DNA from: JAZGGS01 sp963749485
GTDB lineage: Bacteria; Bacteroidota; Ignavibacteria; Ignavibacteriales; Ignavibacteriaceae
Reading direction: 5' to 3'
Assembly (NCBI GenBank): GCA_963749485.1
Contig: CAVVMV010000022.1
Span: 7,740-71,739, forward strand
Length of the DNA: 64,000 bases
The position numbers were made by a program, and so were the translations under genes. Of this stretch, positions 50,888 to 61,275 are shown one piece after another; position 1 is the stretch's first letter; each line of letters begins with the position of its first letter. The notes under the pieces were generated by a model. That model did not search any database, had not been told where the DNA came from, and saw only the letters and a program-made list of their open reading frames with translations.

Positions 50888-51187
50888 AATCTGCCCTTTT
50901 TATAAAGTTATCATTATTGAATAGAACAACTATAATGCCAAATAATGTCATTACTAATTATTCTTCATTTTATCATTTTTTTAACTATTCAATGAATTTT
51001 TATGGGTAATCTTATTTATTGACTATGTACTTAGTGAATGATATTGAAACATAGGTTTATACTAGGAAAAAATTACGTGGGATATAATCTTTTTTTAAAT
51101 AAAACGACAATTTTTGTTTGCAGATTGCGAGATCAAATATTGTATTTTTATTTTGCTCTTGTTGATAAAAAATAGGAGGACTCCAAA
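50888..51187. other. intergenic region
   Basis: About 300 bases without gene. The last part, from about 51110, is very T-rich (GTATTTTTATTTTGC). It might include a Bacteroidota-type promoter for the mini-ORF at 51188, but the match is weak. Confidence 0.3.
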
Positions 51188-51274
51188 ATGAATAAAACTG
51201 AAATCCTTGAAGTAATCATCTTCCGGTAAGTAATAAATGTAAATGATCTTGTAGCTGCAAGTAAAGTAGCTGGA
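51188..51274 (+). CDS. mini-ORF with strong ribosome binding site, interrupted
   Basis: TAGGAGGACTCCAAAATG gives an excellent SD and start. The frame reads MNKTEILEVIIFR, TAA at 51227, then continues in frame VINVNDLVAASKVAG to TAA at 51272. A hairpin follows at 51283. Either a 13-residue peptide or a 28-residue one with one wrong base. Confidence 0.35.
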
Positions 51275-51282
51275 TAATAAAA

Positions 51283-51327
51283 AATGCCCACGCTTGGAGG
51301 GGAGGTAGCGCAGGCATTAGATTTATT
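51283..51327 (+). terminator. hairpin after the mini-ORF
   Basis: AATGCCCACGC pairs imperfectly with GCGCAGGCATT around a purine-rich loop, with T-rich sequence after it. It would end a short transcript of the mini-ORF. Confidence 0.55.
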
Positions 51328-51384
51328 ATCTACACCTTATTGAAGGGTGTAATTGAAGTATAATAATGTTTTATATAAAAATCA

Positions 51385-51442
51385 ATTTACTTCATCAACA
51401 TTTATCCGCCGCAGCCCTCGCTCGACGGCAGGCAAGTTTAGC
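51385..51442 (-). repeat. 3' palindrome cassette, copy D
   Basis: It shares CTTCATCAACATTTATCCGC, the CGCAG arm and GCAGGCAAGT with 17437-17496 and 20097-20150, but its hairpin centre has diverged to CCCTCGCTCGACGGCAGG. As with the others, it begins at the stop codon of a T9SS sorting-domain frame. Confidence 0.7.
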
Positions 51443-52525
51443 GAAGGAGGACCATCTTCTTAGTCTCAACAAAAGAACCTACCTCAAGTCTATAGAAATA
51501 CACTCCACTCGGTAGATTTGTTGCATTTAATTTAACTAAGTAACTACCAGCTTCTTTTTCTTCTTTCACCAATTGATGTACCTTTGCCCCCAATGTGTTG
51601 TATATAACTAACTCAACTTGTGATTTTATTGGTAAGCTATAGCTTATTGTTGTAACTGGGTTAAAGGGATTGGGGTAGTTTGTTCTAATGCATAATTTTC
51701 TGGTGCTGCGTTATCTACTAAGACTTCATCACTATATTCATAACTACCATCAAAATCTATTTGCTTTAACCTGTATGCAAGTGATGTCGCTGTTATACTA
51801 CTTATATCATCTACATAAGAATATTCATTAGGTTCAGTTGTTGTGCCGTAACCTTCAACAAAACTAATTCTTTCCCAGACTGAGCTATCCAACTTCCTTT
51901 CTATTGCAAAACCAAGGTTGTTTAGTTCGGTGGCAGTAGCCCAGTTGAGTATTACATTGCCAAGTTTTGATGTTGCTGTAAACGATGTTAATTCAACCGG
52001 GACATATGCTTCGTAACATAACCATTCACCTATTGTCCATTCACAATCTGGCTCGTTTTCTGTTGAGGGTGAATGGAAATAAAACCCCTGTGCGCTGTCG
52101 CGTGGACACACCAAAGCTAACTGGCTGAAATCAATTATTTTGAATTCAAAGACTACAAAATCAATATACGTATCAGTTACCTCACGACCAGTTCCAGTAA
52201 CCAATAGTGTTTCGATATTTTTTATAGTATTACCACCTCCAGGACATGTAATAAGAGATGTTTGGTAACCATCGGGTTCATGAAAGTTGACATATGTACC
52301 TTCAACAAACTGAAGTGCTAATGTACCATAGTCAAATTTCAAATAGGTTGCTTGACCCAACACTGCATTTTCATTTTCATTCAATTTTATTTGTAATGTA
52401 ACAAATAAAGTAGAATCAAAAGGATTTACGTTTGGATCAAATTCTATCAAACGACCATTAATCGTTTGAGAAAATGAAATTGATGACATAATCATCAACA
52501 AAGTTAAAAGAAAGTAATTTTTCAT
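51438..52525 (-). CDS. T9SS-exported protein with FN3-like domain, frameshifted
   Basis: About 360 residues. Signal peptide (MKNYFLLTLLMIMSSISFSQ), a cohesin/dockerin-like beta region (TLFVTLQIKLNENENAVLGQ), then the FN3-like pre-sorting domain (LTSFTATSKLGNVILNWATA, LAYRLKQIDFDGSYEYSDEV). A break near 51685 leads into NYPNPFNPVTTISYSLP and the end FVETKKMVLLR, a T9SS type A sorting domain. No enzymatic domain is seen. Probably a surface or secreted binding protein. Confidence 0.8.
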
Positions 52526-52566
52526 ATTTACTCCTATTTTAAAAATGAATACAAATTCTCTCCCTT

Positions 52567-52607
52567 ATCATATAAAAACCCCACCAATTTTCATTGATAG
52601 GGGGTGA
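52567..52607 (-). terminator. terminator of the small STAS-like frame
   Basis: Stem ACCCCACC / GGGGGTGA with imperfect extension; a T-run follows on the minus strand, six bases after the small gene's stop. Confidence 0.6.
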
Positions 52608-52612
52608 TTTAA

Positions 52613-52783
52613 TCAATTTAGCGAGAACTCCTGATTTAAATTAATATCTTGCATTGGGGGTTCTGAACGATAGCTGTTTATTGCCTCTTGCAATGTAATA
52701 AAACAATGTAAAACACTAGCTATTACAAGCTCAACTTTTACTACCGTAATATCATTGATGGTTTTGATTTGGAATTCATCCAT
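52613..52783 (-). CDS. 56-residue STAS-like fragment
   Basis: ATG at 52783 (GAGGG upstream) gives MDEFQIKTINDITVVKVELV and ends INLNQEFSLN. The first 35 residues resemble the first strands and helix of the STAS proteins at 19-20 kb (compare GVRTVVVNLTSASI with DITVVKVELVIASV), but the IDS serine motif is absent. Either a truncated STAS gene or a short protein of its own; a terminator follows. The region 52784-53044 holds nothing further. Confidence 0.4.
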   Translation of the reverse strand: MDEFQIKTINDITVVKVELVIASVLHCFITLQEAINSYRSEPPMQDINLNQEFSLN

Positions 52784-53044
52784 AATCAATTGCCCTCACA
52801 ATTATAGATGTTTTTGAAAGACTATTTTTGTTCGAAATAACAATATAAGTGCCAATTCAATCCAGCTTCCAAAACATTCATTATGTGATTTATTGGTGTA
52901 AATAGAATATAATATTGTCTCTATATGAAACGATTAATGAACCTAAAAATTGCTTCGAGCAAGGAAACAACTAAGTTAATCAATTAAAAGAACAAAAAAG
53001 AGAAACGTGTACAAATAAATCATTGATTCGGCAGTGATTGTTCC

Positions 53045-53840
53045 TTAAATTTGCATATATAAATTAAAACCTGTAGGTTTTTCTTCATTTACTAATGTTT
53101 CGATTTCATTGCCCAAGAACATCGAATACTTTAAGTGTGACAAAACTTAATTTTGGAACAGAGTATTTTATTGTTGTAATTGGGTTAAATGGGTTGGGAT
53201 AGTTCTGTTCTAATTTGAAGAAAATTGGTTGTGAACGATTATCATCTTGCACAGCGGAAATAGGACCAAAAAAAAGTTCATCAATAAACCATTGGGAACC
53301 AATGTGTAAGTAGTTACTTACTTCGGAACTATCAATCGTAAAATTTATTACAGCAACATTTGGAGTATCACTAACTGTATATTCAATATCCACCACAAAC
53401 TCAGTGAAGTTGGGAACATATACAATGGATTCTAATTCCCCTGATCCAACAACAACACTGTCTTGAAGCACTTTAATTTCCGCAACGAATTTGTCTCCAC
53501 CTACTGGCAAATATTTATAAAATCCGTGAAGTGCCTCAGGTTTTCCAGTAATCGGGAAAATAATAGAAGTTAGTTCGGGTGGATAAGTAAATCCTAATTC
53601 CTCACAACTATCAACAATACCCAAGACACACAAATCACCAGTATACGGTAGTAAATCAGCAAAAACTTGCCTGCAATCCAGCGGTGGTGGGTAAATATTG
53701 TTTGTGGCCCAATCTACAGGATCACATAAACAGGTTGGCCAAATCTCAAAACCTGCATTGGGTATTTGTGCTAATGTTGAATCTGATAAATAATAAAAAA
53801 TTAGGGTAGTACTAAGAATAACTTTAGTCAAGGTTTTCAT
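53045..53840 (-). CDS. T9SS-type secreted protein with shortened sorting domain, one frameshift
   Basis: About 264 residues. Signal peptide (KVILSTTLIFYYLSDSTLAQ), then IPNAGFEIWPTCLCDPVDW, the start of a carbohydrate-binding-like beta-sandwich domain common in T9SS cargo. A sorting domain begins at KLEQNYPNPFNPITTIKYS. One extra base near 53110 leads into NEIETLVNEEKPTGFNLYMQ and stop, so the domain ends about 35 residues early and lacks the final strands. It may not be sorted normally. Several Cys residues (CLCDPVDW, CVLGIVDSCEE) may form disulfides. Confidence 0.7.
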
Positions 53841-53867
53841 AGCTCTTTCCCTTCGTCAGTCTATGAA

Positions 53868-53896
53868 AACTAAGATATATAGCAAATATCTTAGTT
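53868..53896. promoter_or_regulatory. 11-bp inverted repeat upstream of a T9SS cargo gene
   Basis: AACTAAGATAT and ATATCTTAGTT, separated by seven bases, lie 28-56 bases before the ATG at 53840. It could be an operator, a 5'-UTR hairpin or a terminator for the plus strand. The remaining 53897-54176 holds nothing recognisable. Confidence 0.4.
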
Positions 53897-54176
53897 CTTT
53901 ATCTCAAATTAAAAGTTATTAAAAATTACCGACTCAACTAAGGATTTTTATAAGTTCATCCCAGGGTAATGATAATGGTTGGGTAACAACTGAATGTAGA
54001 AAAATGACAACTTGAGATGGTTAAAAATGTTCATTGATTGAGGAATGAAAGTTTTGTAATTTTGACTTGCAAATTCTAATAAAGATTAACACTAAAATCT
54101 GTAACAAATTTTCATAAAAGTAGGACTACAGAGAATTATAGGTTAGGAAAAGTTGCGATTTTAGTTAAAAAACAAA

Positions 54177-54262
54177 GCCGAAGTGGCGAAATTGGTAGAC
54201 GCGCTGGACTCAAAATCCAGTCTGGCTTATACCAGGTGCCGGTTCGAGTCCGGCCTTCGGTA
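54177..54262 (+). tRNA. tRNA-Leu (CAA anticodon)
   Basis: 86 nt with acceptor GCCGAAG / CTTCGGT, D arm GGCGAAATTGGTAGACGC, anticodon stem CTGGA / TCCAG around CTCAAAA, a long variable arm (TCTGGCTTATACCAGG) typical of Leu, and T arm GGTTCGAGTCC. CCA is not encoded. Reads UUG. Confidence 0.95.
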
Positions 54263-54266
54263 CAAT

Positions 54267-54289
54267 AGCCCTCTTTCTGAGGGCTTTGT
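54267..54289 (+). terminator. terminator of tRNA-Leu
   Basis: AGCCCTC / GAGGGCT stem with a five-base loop and TTTGTT after it, five bases beyond the tRNA. Confidence 0.88.
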
Positions 54290-54334
54290 TATTAAACAAA
54301 GTATTTACTTTTGGAAATTAGTATAAAATAAAAA

Positions 54335-55004
54335 TTGCATATAGAGATCAAAAAAATATTTTTAGTTTTGGTATTAAGTTCAATCGTTGGATTGATTTTT
54401 AATAATTTTAATCCAGCAGGTATTTCCTTAATTAGGGAGGTAAAAAATTTAAGCTTTGCGTCAGATTCTCTGATCATGTCCGAAACTATTCAAAATGAAA
54501 AAGAAACTGACGATAGTGTAGATATTACAACTCAATTAGAGATAATTGAGGATGAGCAAAGGTTATCAGGTGAATTGCAGGAGAGCATCAAGAAAGAAGA
54601 AACAGAACAAATAAATAATCAGAATGAAATAATTAATAACGATGAAGAAGAAGAAATATTTAATGATCCAAAAATAATAAACCTTGAGCAGGCATATATA
54701 CTTTTTAACAATGGTGCAAAGTTTATAGATGCAAGAGAAGATATTGACTATAATGAAGGACATATTTCTAATGCAATTAATATTTACTTCTATTCATTTG
54801 AAGAAAACGAAGACAAATTAAACGGTATTAGTAAGGATGAATCTATTGTAACTTATTGCAGTGGTACAGATTGTGATCTGAGCGTGCTTGTTGGGAAATA
54901 AATTAGCTGAGATTGGGTACAAAAATGTATTTGTTTTTTTTGGTGGATGGCTGGACTGGGTTGAAGCAAGTTATCCTACAACCACTAACGGAACTAATCA
55001 GTAA
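54335..55004 (+). CDS. Membrane-anchored rhodanese-like protein, one frameshift
   Basis: About 223 residues. One N-terminal helix (FLVLVLSSIVGLIF) anchors it. A long acidic linker (residues 55-115, rich in Glu, Asp, Asn) follows, then a rhodanese domain: IDAREDIDYNEGHISNAINI, and TYCSGTDCDLSVLVG with the active-site Cys in YCSGTDC. One shift near 54893 leads to KLAEIGYKNVFVFFGGWLDW. The start is a TTG at 54335. It probably handles sulfane sulfur outside the cytoplasm together with the MauE-like protein that follows 17 bases on. Confidence 0.82.
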
Positions 55005-55021
55005 ATGTTTAGTAGAATTTT

Positions 55022-55489
55022 GTGATGAAAAATGTTTTAAATAATAAATACCTCCTGTTTGTTTTAAGAGTTTTTCTTGCGTTTGTTTTTATTTATGCTG
55101 CCGTTCTTAAAATTGCAGAACCAAGTGACTTTTCACAGTCAATTGCAAATTATAAACTGATGCCTGATAATTTTATAAACATTCTCGCTATCATTCTTCC
55201 CTGGATTGAAATAAGTGCGGGACTTCTCCTTTTATTTGGAGTAGCGGTTAAAGAGAACAGTATAATAATCAGTGGGATGCTAATTATTTTTATAATCGCT
55301 ATCGCTATTAGTCTTGCACGAGGTTTAAATATTGATTGCGGATGTTTCGGGACAACCAACGGTAACGAGTTGGGATTAGTAAAACTTCTTCAGAATTTCG
55401 GATTGCTGGCAATTGGTATCATTTTAATTATTTACAATTCAACATTTCTATCGATGAATAAATCCCAACCAACTGAATCTGCAAATTAA
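55022..55489 (+). CDS. MauE/DoxX-family membrane protein
   Basis: 155 residues, four membrane helices (VLRVFLAFVFIYAAVLKIAE, NILAIILPWIEISAGLLLLF, ISGMLIIFIIAIAISLARG, FGLLAIGIILIIY). IDCGCFG is the conserved cysteine motif of the MauE group, which passes disulfide/thiol equivalents. The rhodanese gene just upstream supports a role in sulfur or periplasmic thiol chemistry. The stop overlaps the stop of the convergent polymerase gene. Confidence 0.85.
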   Translation: MMKNVLNNKYLLFVLRVFLAFVFIYAAVLKIAEPSDFSQSIANYKLMPDNFINILAIILPWIEISAGLLLLFGVAVKENSIIISGMLIIFIIAIAISLARGLNIDCGCFGTTNGNELGLVKLLQNFGLLAIGIILIIYNSTFLSMNKSQPTESAN

Positions 55490-57082
55490 TTTTTTATACT
55501 ATCCATCGTATCTCTTAAAACACCAAGCGATCTCTGGCTGAGAATATCTATTTTTATTAAACCAATATCTTCAATTGAATACATATCCGGTTGCGTTACG
55601 ATTAAGCCTAAACCCTTATTTTTCGCATACTCTAAAGCAACGTAATCGGTTATTTTGTTTGGGGCAATTACAATTCCTCCCGGATGAATGCTAAGGTGCC
55701 GTGGGAAATCCTGCTATCTTTGAAGCTAAACTTACAATTGATTTCCATGGTTCCTGGTTAAAATTAAGTTTTTTTGATTCAGGAAAAAGTTTTGAAAGGT
55801 TAGGAAGATTAGCTGCACTGGTCCATGGAATTCTTTTACTGAATTTAGATATCTCTTCATTTGTAAAACCGTAAGCTTTTGCAACTTCCCGAAAAGCTGA
55901 TCTTGCCCTGAATGTAACCGTGGTTGAAATCATCGCAACTTTTTCGTAACCATACTCTTCAAAAATGTATTTTATAATTTCATCTCTTTCTTTCCACGAA
56001 AAATCAATATCAACATCCGGCGGACTGCTTCGCGCTTTATTCATAAAACGTTCGAAGTAAAGGTTCAGTTCTATAGGATCCACCTGGGTTAAACCTAAAC
56101 AGTATGCAACAATACTGTTCGCCGCTGAGCCCCTTCCAATAAGCAACATTCCCCTTTGCCTGGCTTCTCTTACAATATCCCAAACAATTAAAAAATATTC
56201 TGTAAAATTCATCTCCCTAATAACAGCTAACTCATCCTCAACTCTTTTTTTAATAGCATCAGTAATTGGATGATATTTTTTTCTTAATCCTTTATAGGTT
56301 TCTTTCCATAAAAGCGATTCAGCAGTTTCATTTGAAGGAACAGGATAGGAAGGAAATTTATAGTCATTCAGCTTTAAGTTTACATTACACTCATCTGCAA
56401 TTTTGTTGGATTGATTAAGTACATCCTGCAGTGTTTTCCATTTCTTATTTATTAATGTGGGATCTTTGAAATAAAAATCTTTATCAACTAGTTCATCTTC
56501 CTCAACATTTTTAAGTGTAGAGCTTAACCTGATAGCAGTTACAGTTTTATGCAGATGATAATCATGCTTTCTTAAAAAATAGATTGGATTTGTGGCTACA
56601 CATTTAAAATTGTTAGTTTCTGCAAAATCGTAACGCTTCCTGTTTTCCGCTTTTTCATTGTTAGTTGTAATCAATTCAATAAAAATATTCTCAGATGGAT
56701 TTACATCCTTAAGCAATTCAATTGATGGCGTGATAATAAAAAGGTTGCGCCATTTATTTTTAAGGATCGAGTGCAGGGAAAAATCATCATTTAATTTCCG
56801 GGAAGTTATAATTTTACAAATATCGCTATAACCTTTATTGTTTTTTGCGAGAAGTAAAATGTAATTGCTTTTGTTACCAGGTTCGTCTATTAGAGTTCCT
56901 ATAATCGGTTTAATTTTATTTTCTTTGGCAATTTTAACAAACTGAATTACCCCGTTCATTGCGTTTGTATCGGTAAGTGCAAGAGAAGGCAGCCCAAGTT
57001 CTACAGCCCTTTTAACTAGTTGCTCCACAGGAATTGTACCTTTTAGAAGCGTAAAATTTGAATGTACATGCAGCGGTATCAT
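55486..57082 (-). CDS. DnaE-like polymerase, PHP and palm only (half-length), one frameshift
   Basis: About 531 residues where bacterial DnaE is about 1,000-1,150. PHP domain IPLHVHSNFTLLKGTIP at the N-terminus; the PolIIIalpha thumb/palm follows (MLLIGRGSAANSIVAYCLGL, VDPIELNLYFERFMNKARSS). Catalytic Asp are in PDVDIDFSW (residues 356/358/360), and the third is in IKIDILSQRSLGVL near residue 515. The protein stops about 16 residues later. One frame change lies near 55705. Fingers, beta-binding and OB domains are missing, and the opposite strand begins another gene, so the missing half is not next to it. No intein motif at the end. Truncated copy or a minimal polymerase-like protein. Confidence 0.85.
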
Positions 57083-57177
57083 TTAAAATATTTCTGTAAG
57101 AAATGAAATCAGTTTTAAACTAATGAATATTCCGGAGAGGAGAAAATGATTTAAAGATATCTTAAAAAAACGTGAAG

Positions 57178-58452
57178 CTATTTTAACGCTTTATCTGCAA
57201 TATCCTTACGGAAATAAATATTTCTAAAATGAATGGAGTTTATTGCTTCGTATGCTTTTTCTTTTGCTTCCAGTAAATTATTATTCTCCAGGAGAGAGGT
57301 AACTCCTAAAACGCGCCCACCGTTTGTTAAAATTTTTCCATTTTCATCCTTAGTGCCTGCGTGGTAGACAATTACATCTTCAGAAAGATTATCCAATCCT
57401 GAGATCTCAAAACCTTTTTCGTATTCATCAGGGTAACCACCTGATGCTGCTACAACACAAACCGCAGTACGTTGTGAATAGGAAACAGCATTAAGATCGA
57501 GATTACCATCAGCAGCGGAATATAGAAGTTTTAAAAAATCACCTTCCAGTAGAGGAAGAACAACCTGAGTTTCCGGATCGCCAAAGCGGCAATTAAATTC
57601 AATTACTTTCGGACCATCTTCAGTTAATATTAAACCGGCGTAAAGACAGCCAATAAATTTCTTCCCTTCCTCGTTAAGTGCTCTGAGAGTGGGAGCAATA
57701 ATAGTTGTTTCAATTTCTTTCATCAATTCATCATTAACAAACGGTGTTGGTGCATATGCGCCCATACCACCTGTGTTTTTTCCTGTATCATTCTCTCCCA
57801 CCCTTTTATGATCCTGAGAAGGGGGAAGCGACACAAAATTTTCTCCATCGGTTATCGCGAACACCGAAGTTTCTTCGCCTTCCAAAAATTCTTCAATTAA
57901 AACGCTATCACCTGCTGATCCAAAAACTTTATTAACAAAAATATCTTTAATTGCCTTTTCGGCTTCCTCAGGCTTATTACAAACGTATACTCCTTTACCG
58001 GCAGCCAGTCCATCAGCTTTAATTACGCAGGGATATTTCTTTCCTTTTAAATAATCCTTAGCGTGCTCGTACATTGTGTTTGTGAACTTCAAATATTTGG
58101 CAGTTGGAACTCCAGCAATTTTCATTATTGATTTTGCAAACGATTTACTTGATTCTATTTCAGCGGCTTCTTTGCCTGGACCAAAAACTTTTATTTCGTT
58201 ATCTCTTAATATATCTGCTAAACCCTTTTCCAGCGGCTGCTCAGGTCCTATCACAACAAGGTTAATATCTTTTTCCTTGCAAAAATTAACAAGAGCTTGA
58301 TGATCATTAATATCAAGATCAATATTTTCACCAAGACTTGCTGTTCCAGGATTGCCGGGAATGATGTAGAGATTATCAAGAAGTGCACTTTCCTTTATTT
58401 TATGTGAAAGTGCATGCTCTCTTCCGCCCGAACCAATAACTGCTACATTCAT
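57178..58452 (-). CDS. purD: Phosphoribosylamine-glycine ligase
   Basis: 424 residues, intact, normal length. It makes glycinamide ribonucleotide in purine synthesis. NVAVIGSGGREHALSHKIKE is the N-terminal signature, VIKADGLAAGKGV the ATP-grasp loop, FVSLPPSQDHKRVGENDTG the family motif, and IEFNCRFGDPETQVVLPLL the metal-binding end. It overlaps the glycosyltransferase gene by four bases. Confidence 0.96.
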   Translation of the reverse strand: MNVAVIGSGGREHALSHKIKESALLDNLYIIPGNPGTASLGENIDLDINDHQALVNFCKEKDINLVVIGPEQPLEKGLADILRDNEIKVFGPGKEAAEIESSKSFAKSIMKIAGVPTAKYLKFTNTMYEHAKDYLKGKKYPCVIKADGLAAGKGVYVCNKPEEAEKAIKDIFVNKVFGSAGDSVLIEEFLEGEETSVFAITDGENFVSLPPSQDHKRVGENDTGKNTGGMGAYAPTPFVNDELMKEIETTIIAPTLRALNEEGKKFIGCLYAGLILTEDGPKVIEFNCRFGDPETQVVLPLLEGDFLKLLYSAADGNLDLNAVSYSQRTAVCVVAASGGYPDEYEKGFEISGLDNLSEDVIVYHAGTKDENGKILTNGGRVLGVTSLLENNNLLEAKEKAYEAINSIHFRNIYFRKDIADKALK

Positions 58453-59735
58453 ATAACGCTCGCCCTTATCAAAAATTGAAATTGCTTTGTTAATTGTTCA
58501 GTTAAATAATCTCTCCGGTATTTTGTTAAAAACTCATCATCAACTGTGGGTAATTCATTCTTCCTGTAGAGTTCAAAAATCTTAATTATATTTTCTTTTA
58601 TTTGTTGAATATTATCCGGCTCACAAATAAAAGAAGCAGGGTACTCGGTAACTGCATCCTTTGCAGCGCCATCAGGCATACAAGCCAGTATCGGTTTTTT
58701 CGCTCCTGCATATTCATACAATTTTCCTGGTAAAATAGAATCTATGTTCTTTCTTCTGCCAACCATCATCCATAAAACATCAGAATATTTTAATTTTTTA
58801 ACCGCTTCCATGTGATCAACGTAGCCGTGGTCGTAAACAAACTCCTGCAAACCTAACTTTTTTATTAATTTCTTGTTTTCTTTTCTTAAAAATCCTACAA
58901 AGTGAAGTTCAATATTTTTTGCTATATCAGGTCTTTCCACCGATAACACCTTAAAAGCTTTAAGTAAATATTCAGGAGAATTGTAAACCATAAAAATTCC
59001 TGAATAAGTTAGTATCATCCGATCGTTATGCTTTGGAATTGTTTCTGCTTTTTGGAAATCCACCGGGTCAAATCCGTGGGAAATTATCACAACATCATTA
59101 TGAGTTAAAAACTGAAAATCATTTAGTAACTTTTCCTTGATTTTGCGGTTAGTAACAATCACCCGGTCTGCCGCTTGTAATGTTTTGTACTCCAGTTTTT
59201 TATTAGCCGTTTTATGAAATGGAGTTGGATAAAATGCAAAGTAACTCTCGTACCACAGATCGCGGTAATCTATCACAAGCGGAATATCGTACTTCTTTTT
59301 TAGCTGGCTAAAAACATAGGAAGAAGAAAATGGCGGACCGGTTACAAAAACTACGTCAAATGATTCTTTGCTTAATAATTCTTCAGCTTTTTGGTACGCT
59401 CTTTTTGCCCAGCTTATTTTATTATCAGGAATGAACAAAGTCTGACTGATTTTATTAAACGCTTTTCTAATAAATTCTCTTGGGAGTTTTATTGTACCAA
59501 ATTTTGAAAGGAGTGAGTTTGGATCTTTTCCGCCAACTCTTACAACTCTTACATTATTTTCTTCAAGCTCTTTTTGTAAGGATAAATCGTGGGCAAAGTA
59601 ACCAACATCATCTGTAGTGATGACAGTAGGTTCCCAGTTATAATCTTTCAGGTATTTAACAAACTTTAATGTCCGCTGAACACCGCTAAGACCCATAGGT
59701 GGGAAATAATACGCAATAACAAGAACTTTAAGCAT
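58449..59735 (-). CDS. Family 4 glycosyltransferase
   Basis: 428 residues, GT-B fold. Acceptor domain: LVIAYYFPPMGLSGVQRTLK and VVFVTGPPFSSSYVFSQL. Donor domain: LTYSGIFMVYNSPEYLLKAF, VGFLRKENKKLIKKLG, and the E-x7-E region SILPGKLYEYAGAKKPIL. Likely adds a sugar in cell-surface polysaccharide or lipid. It overlaps purD by four bases and lies downstream of guaB, which may be operon convenience rather than function. Confidence 0.87.
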   Translation of the reverse strand: MLKVLVIAYYFPPMGLSGVQRTLKFVKYLKDYNWEPTVITTDDVGYFAHDLSLQKELEENNVRVVRVGGKDPNSLLSKFGTIKLPREFIRKAFNKISQTLFIPDNKISWAKRAYQKAEELLSKESFDVVFVTGPPFSSSYVFSQLKKKYDIPLVIDYRDLWYESYFAFYPTPFHKTANKKLEYKTLQAADRVIVTNRKIKEKLLNDFQFLTHNDVVIISHGFDPVDFQKAETIPKHNDRMILTYSGIFMVYNSPEYLLKAFKVLSVERPDIAKNIELHFVGFLRKENKKLIKKLGLQEFVYDHGYVDHMEAVKKLKYSDVLWMMVGRRKNIDSILPGKLYEYAGAKKPILACMPDGAAKDAVTEYPASFICEPDNIQQIKENIIKIFELYRKNELPTVDDEFLTKYRRDYLTEQLTKQFQFLIRASVI

Positions 59736-59779
59736 TAAAGAATAATCTCCTCCTGATTATTATGACTACACTATGAAAC

Positions 59780-61247
59780 CTAAGTATGGTAATTAGGTGC
59801 TTCTTTTGTAACAATTACATCGTGTGGATGACTCTCCTTCAAACCGGCAAGTGTAATCCTAATAAATTTAGTTTTATTCCTCATCTGGTTCATATTTTTC
59901 GCTCCACAGTAACCCATAGAAGCCCTTATTCCGCCTACTAACTGATAGATTGTATCACCAAGAGCTCCTTTAAATGGAACCCTTCCCTCAACACCCTCTG
60001 GAACCAATTTAGAAATGTCATCTTCAACATCTTGAAAATATCTGTCTTTGCTCCCCATTTTCATTGCATCTAATGAACCCATTCCCCTGTACGATTTAAA
60101 ACTTCTTCCTTCAAACAGAATTTTTTCACCAGGACTTTCCTCAACTCCTGCAAATAATCCACCTATCATAACACTATGTGCTCCCGCGGCAATTGCCTTC
60201 GGAATATCTCCAGTTTGCTTAATTCCACCATCAGCAATTATAGGAATACCTTTACTTTTAGATGCTCGATAAACTTCAGAAATAGCAGTGATTTGCGGAA
60301 CTCCAACTCCAGCAATAACACGAGTTGTACAGATTGAACCGGGACCAATTCCGACTTTTACGGCATCAACTTTGCAATCTATTAAATCAAGTGCTGCCTC
60401 GTAAGTACCTATATTACCAGCAATTAACTGGATATACTTAAATTTTTTTCTTACATCTTTAATTGCCCTCAAAACACCCTGTGAATGTCCATGTGCAGTA
60501 TCAATAATTATAACATCAGCACCGGCATCAGAAAGAGCACCTACTCTATCTTGTGTATCATGAGTAATTCCTACTGCTGCTCCCACTCTCAATCTGCCAC
60601 GTTCATCCTTACAAGCATTCGGATGTTTCTTTTTCTTCATTATATCTTTAAAAGTAATTAATCCCTTTAATCTACCCTGTTTATCAACAACCGGTAGTTT
60701 CTCTATTTTATATTTTTGTAATATCTTTTCAGCTTTTGCCAAGTGTAGTTCCAATCGGTGCAGTAACCAGGTTTTCCTTTGTCATTAGATCAGAAACTTT
60801 AAGCTTTACATTTGGCTCAAACCTTAAATCTCTGTTTGTAAGAATACCAACTAATTTCTCGGTCTTATCAATTATAGGAATACCTGATACTCTGTATTTT
60901 TTCATTAATTCCAGGGCTTCTTTTACTGTCCGATCAGGATAAAGTGTTACCGGATCTTGTATCATTCCGCTTTCAGATCTTTTAACTCTATCTACCTCTT
61001 CACACTGTTCTTCAATACCCATATTTTTATGTAAAATTCCAATGCCCCCTTCACGGGCAATTGCAATAGCAAGAGCAGATTCAGTTACTGTATCCATTGC
61101 AGCAGATACAATAGGAATATTAAGTTTTATTTCAGGCGTTAATAAAGTTGATATATCAACCTCATTTGGAAGATGAGATGATTTTGCAGGTATCAGCAAA
61201 ACATCATCAAATGTTAATCCTTCTATAAGTTCTTTTTTATCTAACAT
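59780..61247 (-). CDS. guaB: Inosine-5'-monophosphate dehydrogenase, one frameshift
   Basis: About 489 residues, normal. It converts IMP to XMP for GTP synthesis. LTFDDVLLIPAKSSHLP at the start, two CBS domains (residues 95-210), and IKVGIGPGSICTTRV-type loop with the catalytic Cys (read here as VKVGIGPGSICTTRVIAGVG). GAHSVMIGGLFAG and SYRGMGSLDAM are phosphate- and flap-region motifs. One break near 60740, within the CBS pair. Purine neighbour purD is two genes downstream. Confidence 0.94.
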
Positions 61248-61275
61248 AGCTTAAGTTTAATTCGATTTATAAATA

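Noticed and set aside
55486..57082. Split-intein DnaE
   Set aside because: The C-terminal end has no intein N-terminal Cys segment; it ends directly after host sequence.
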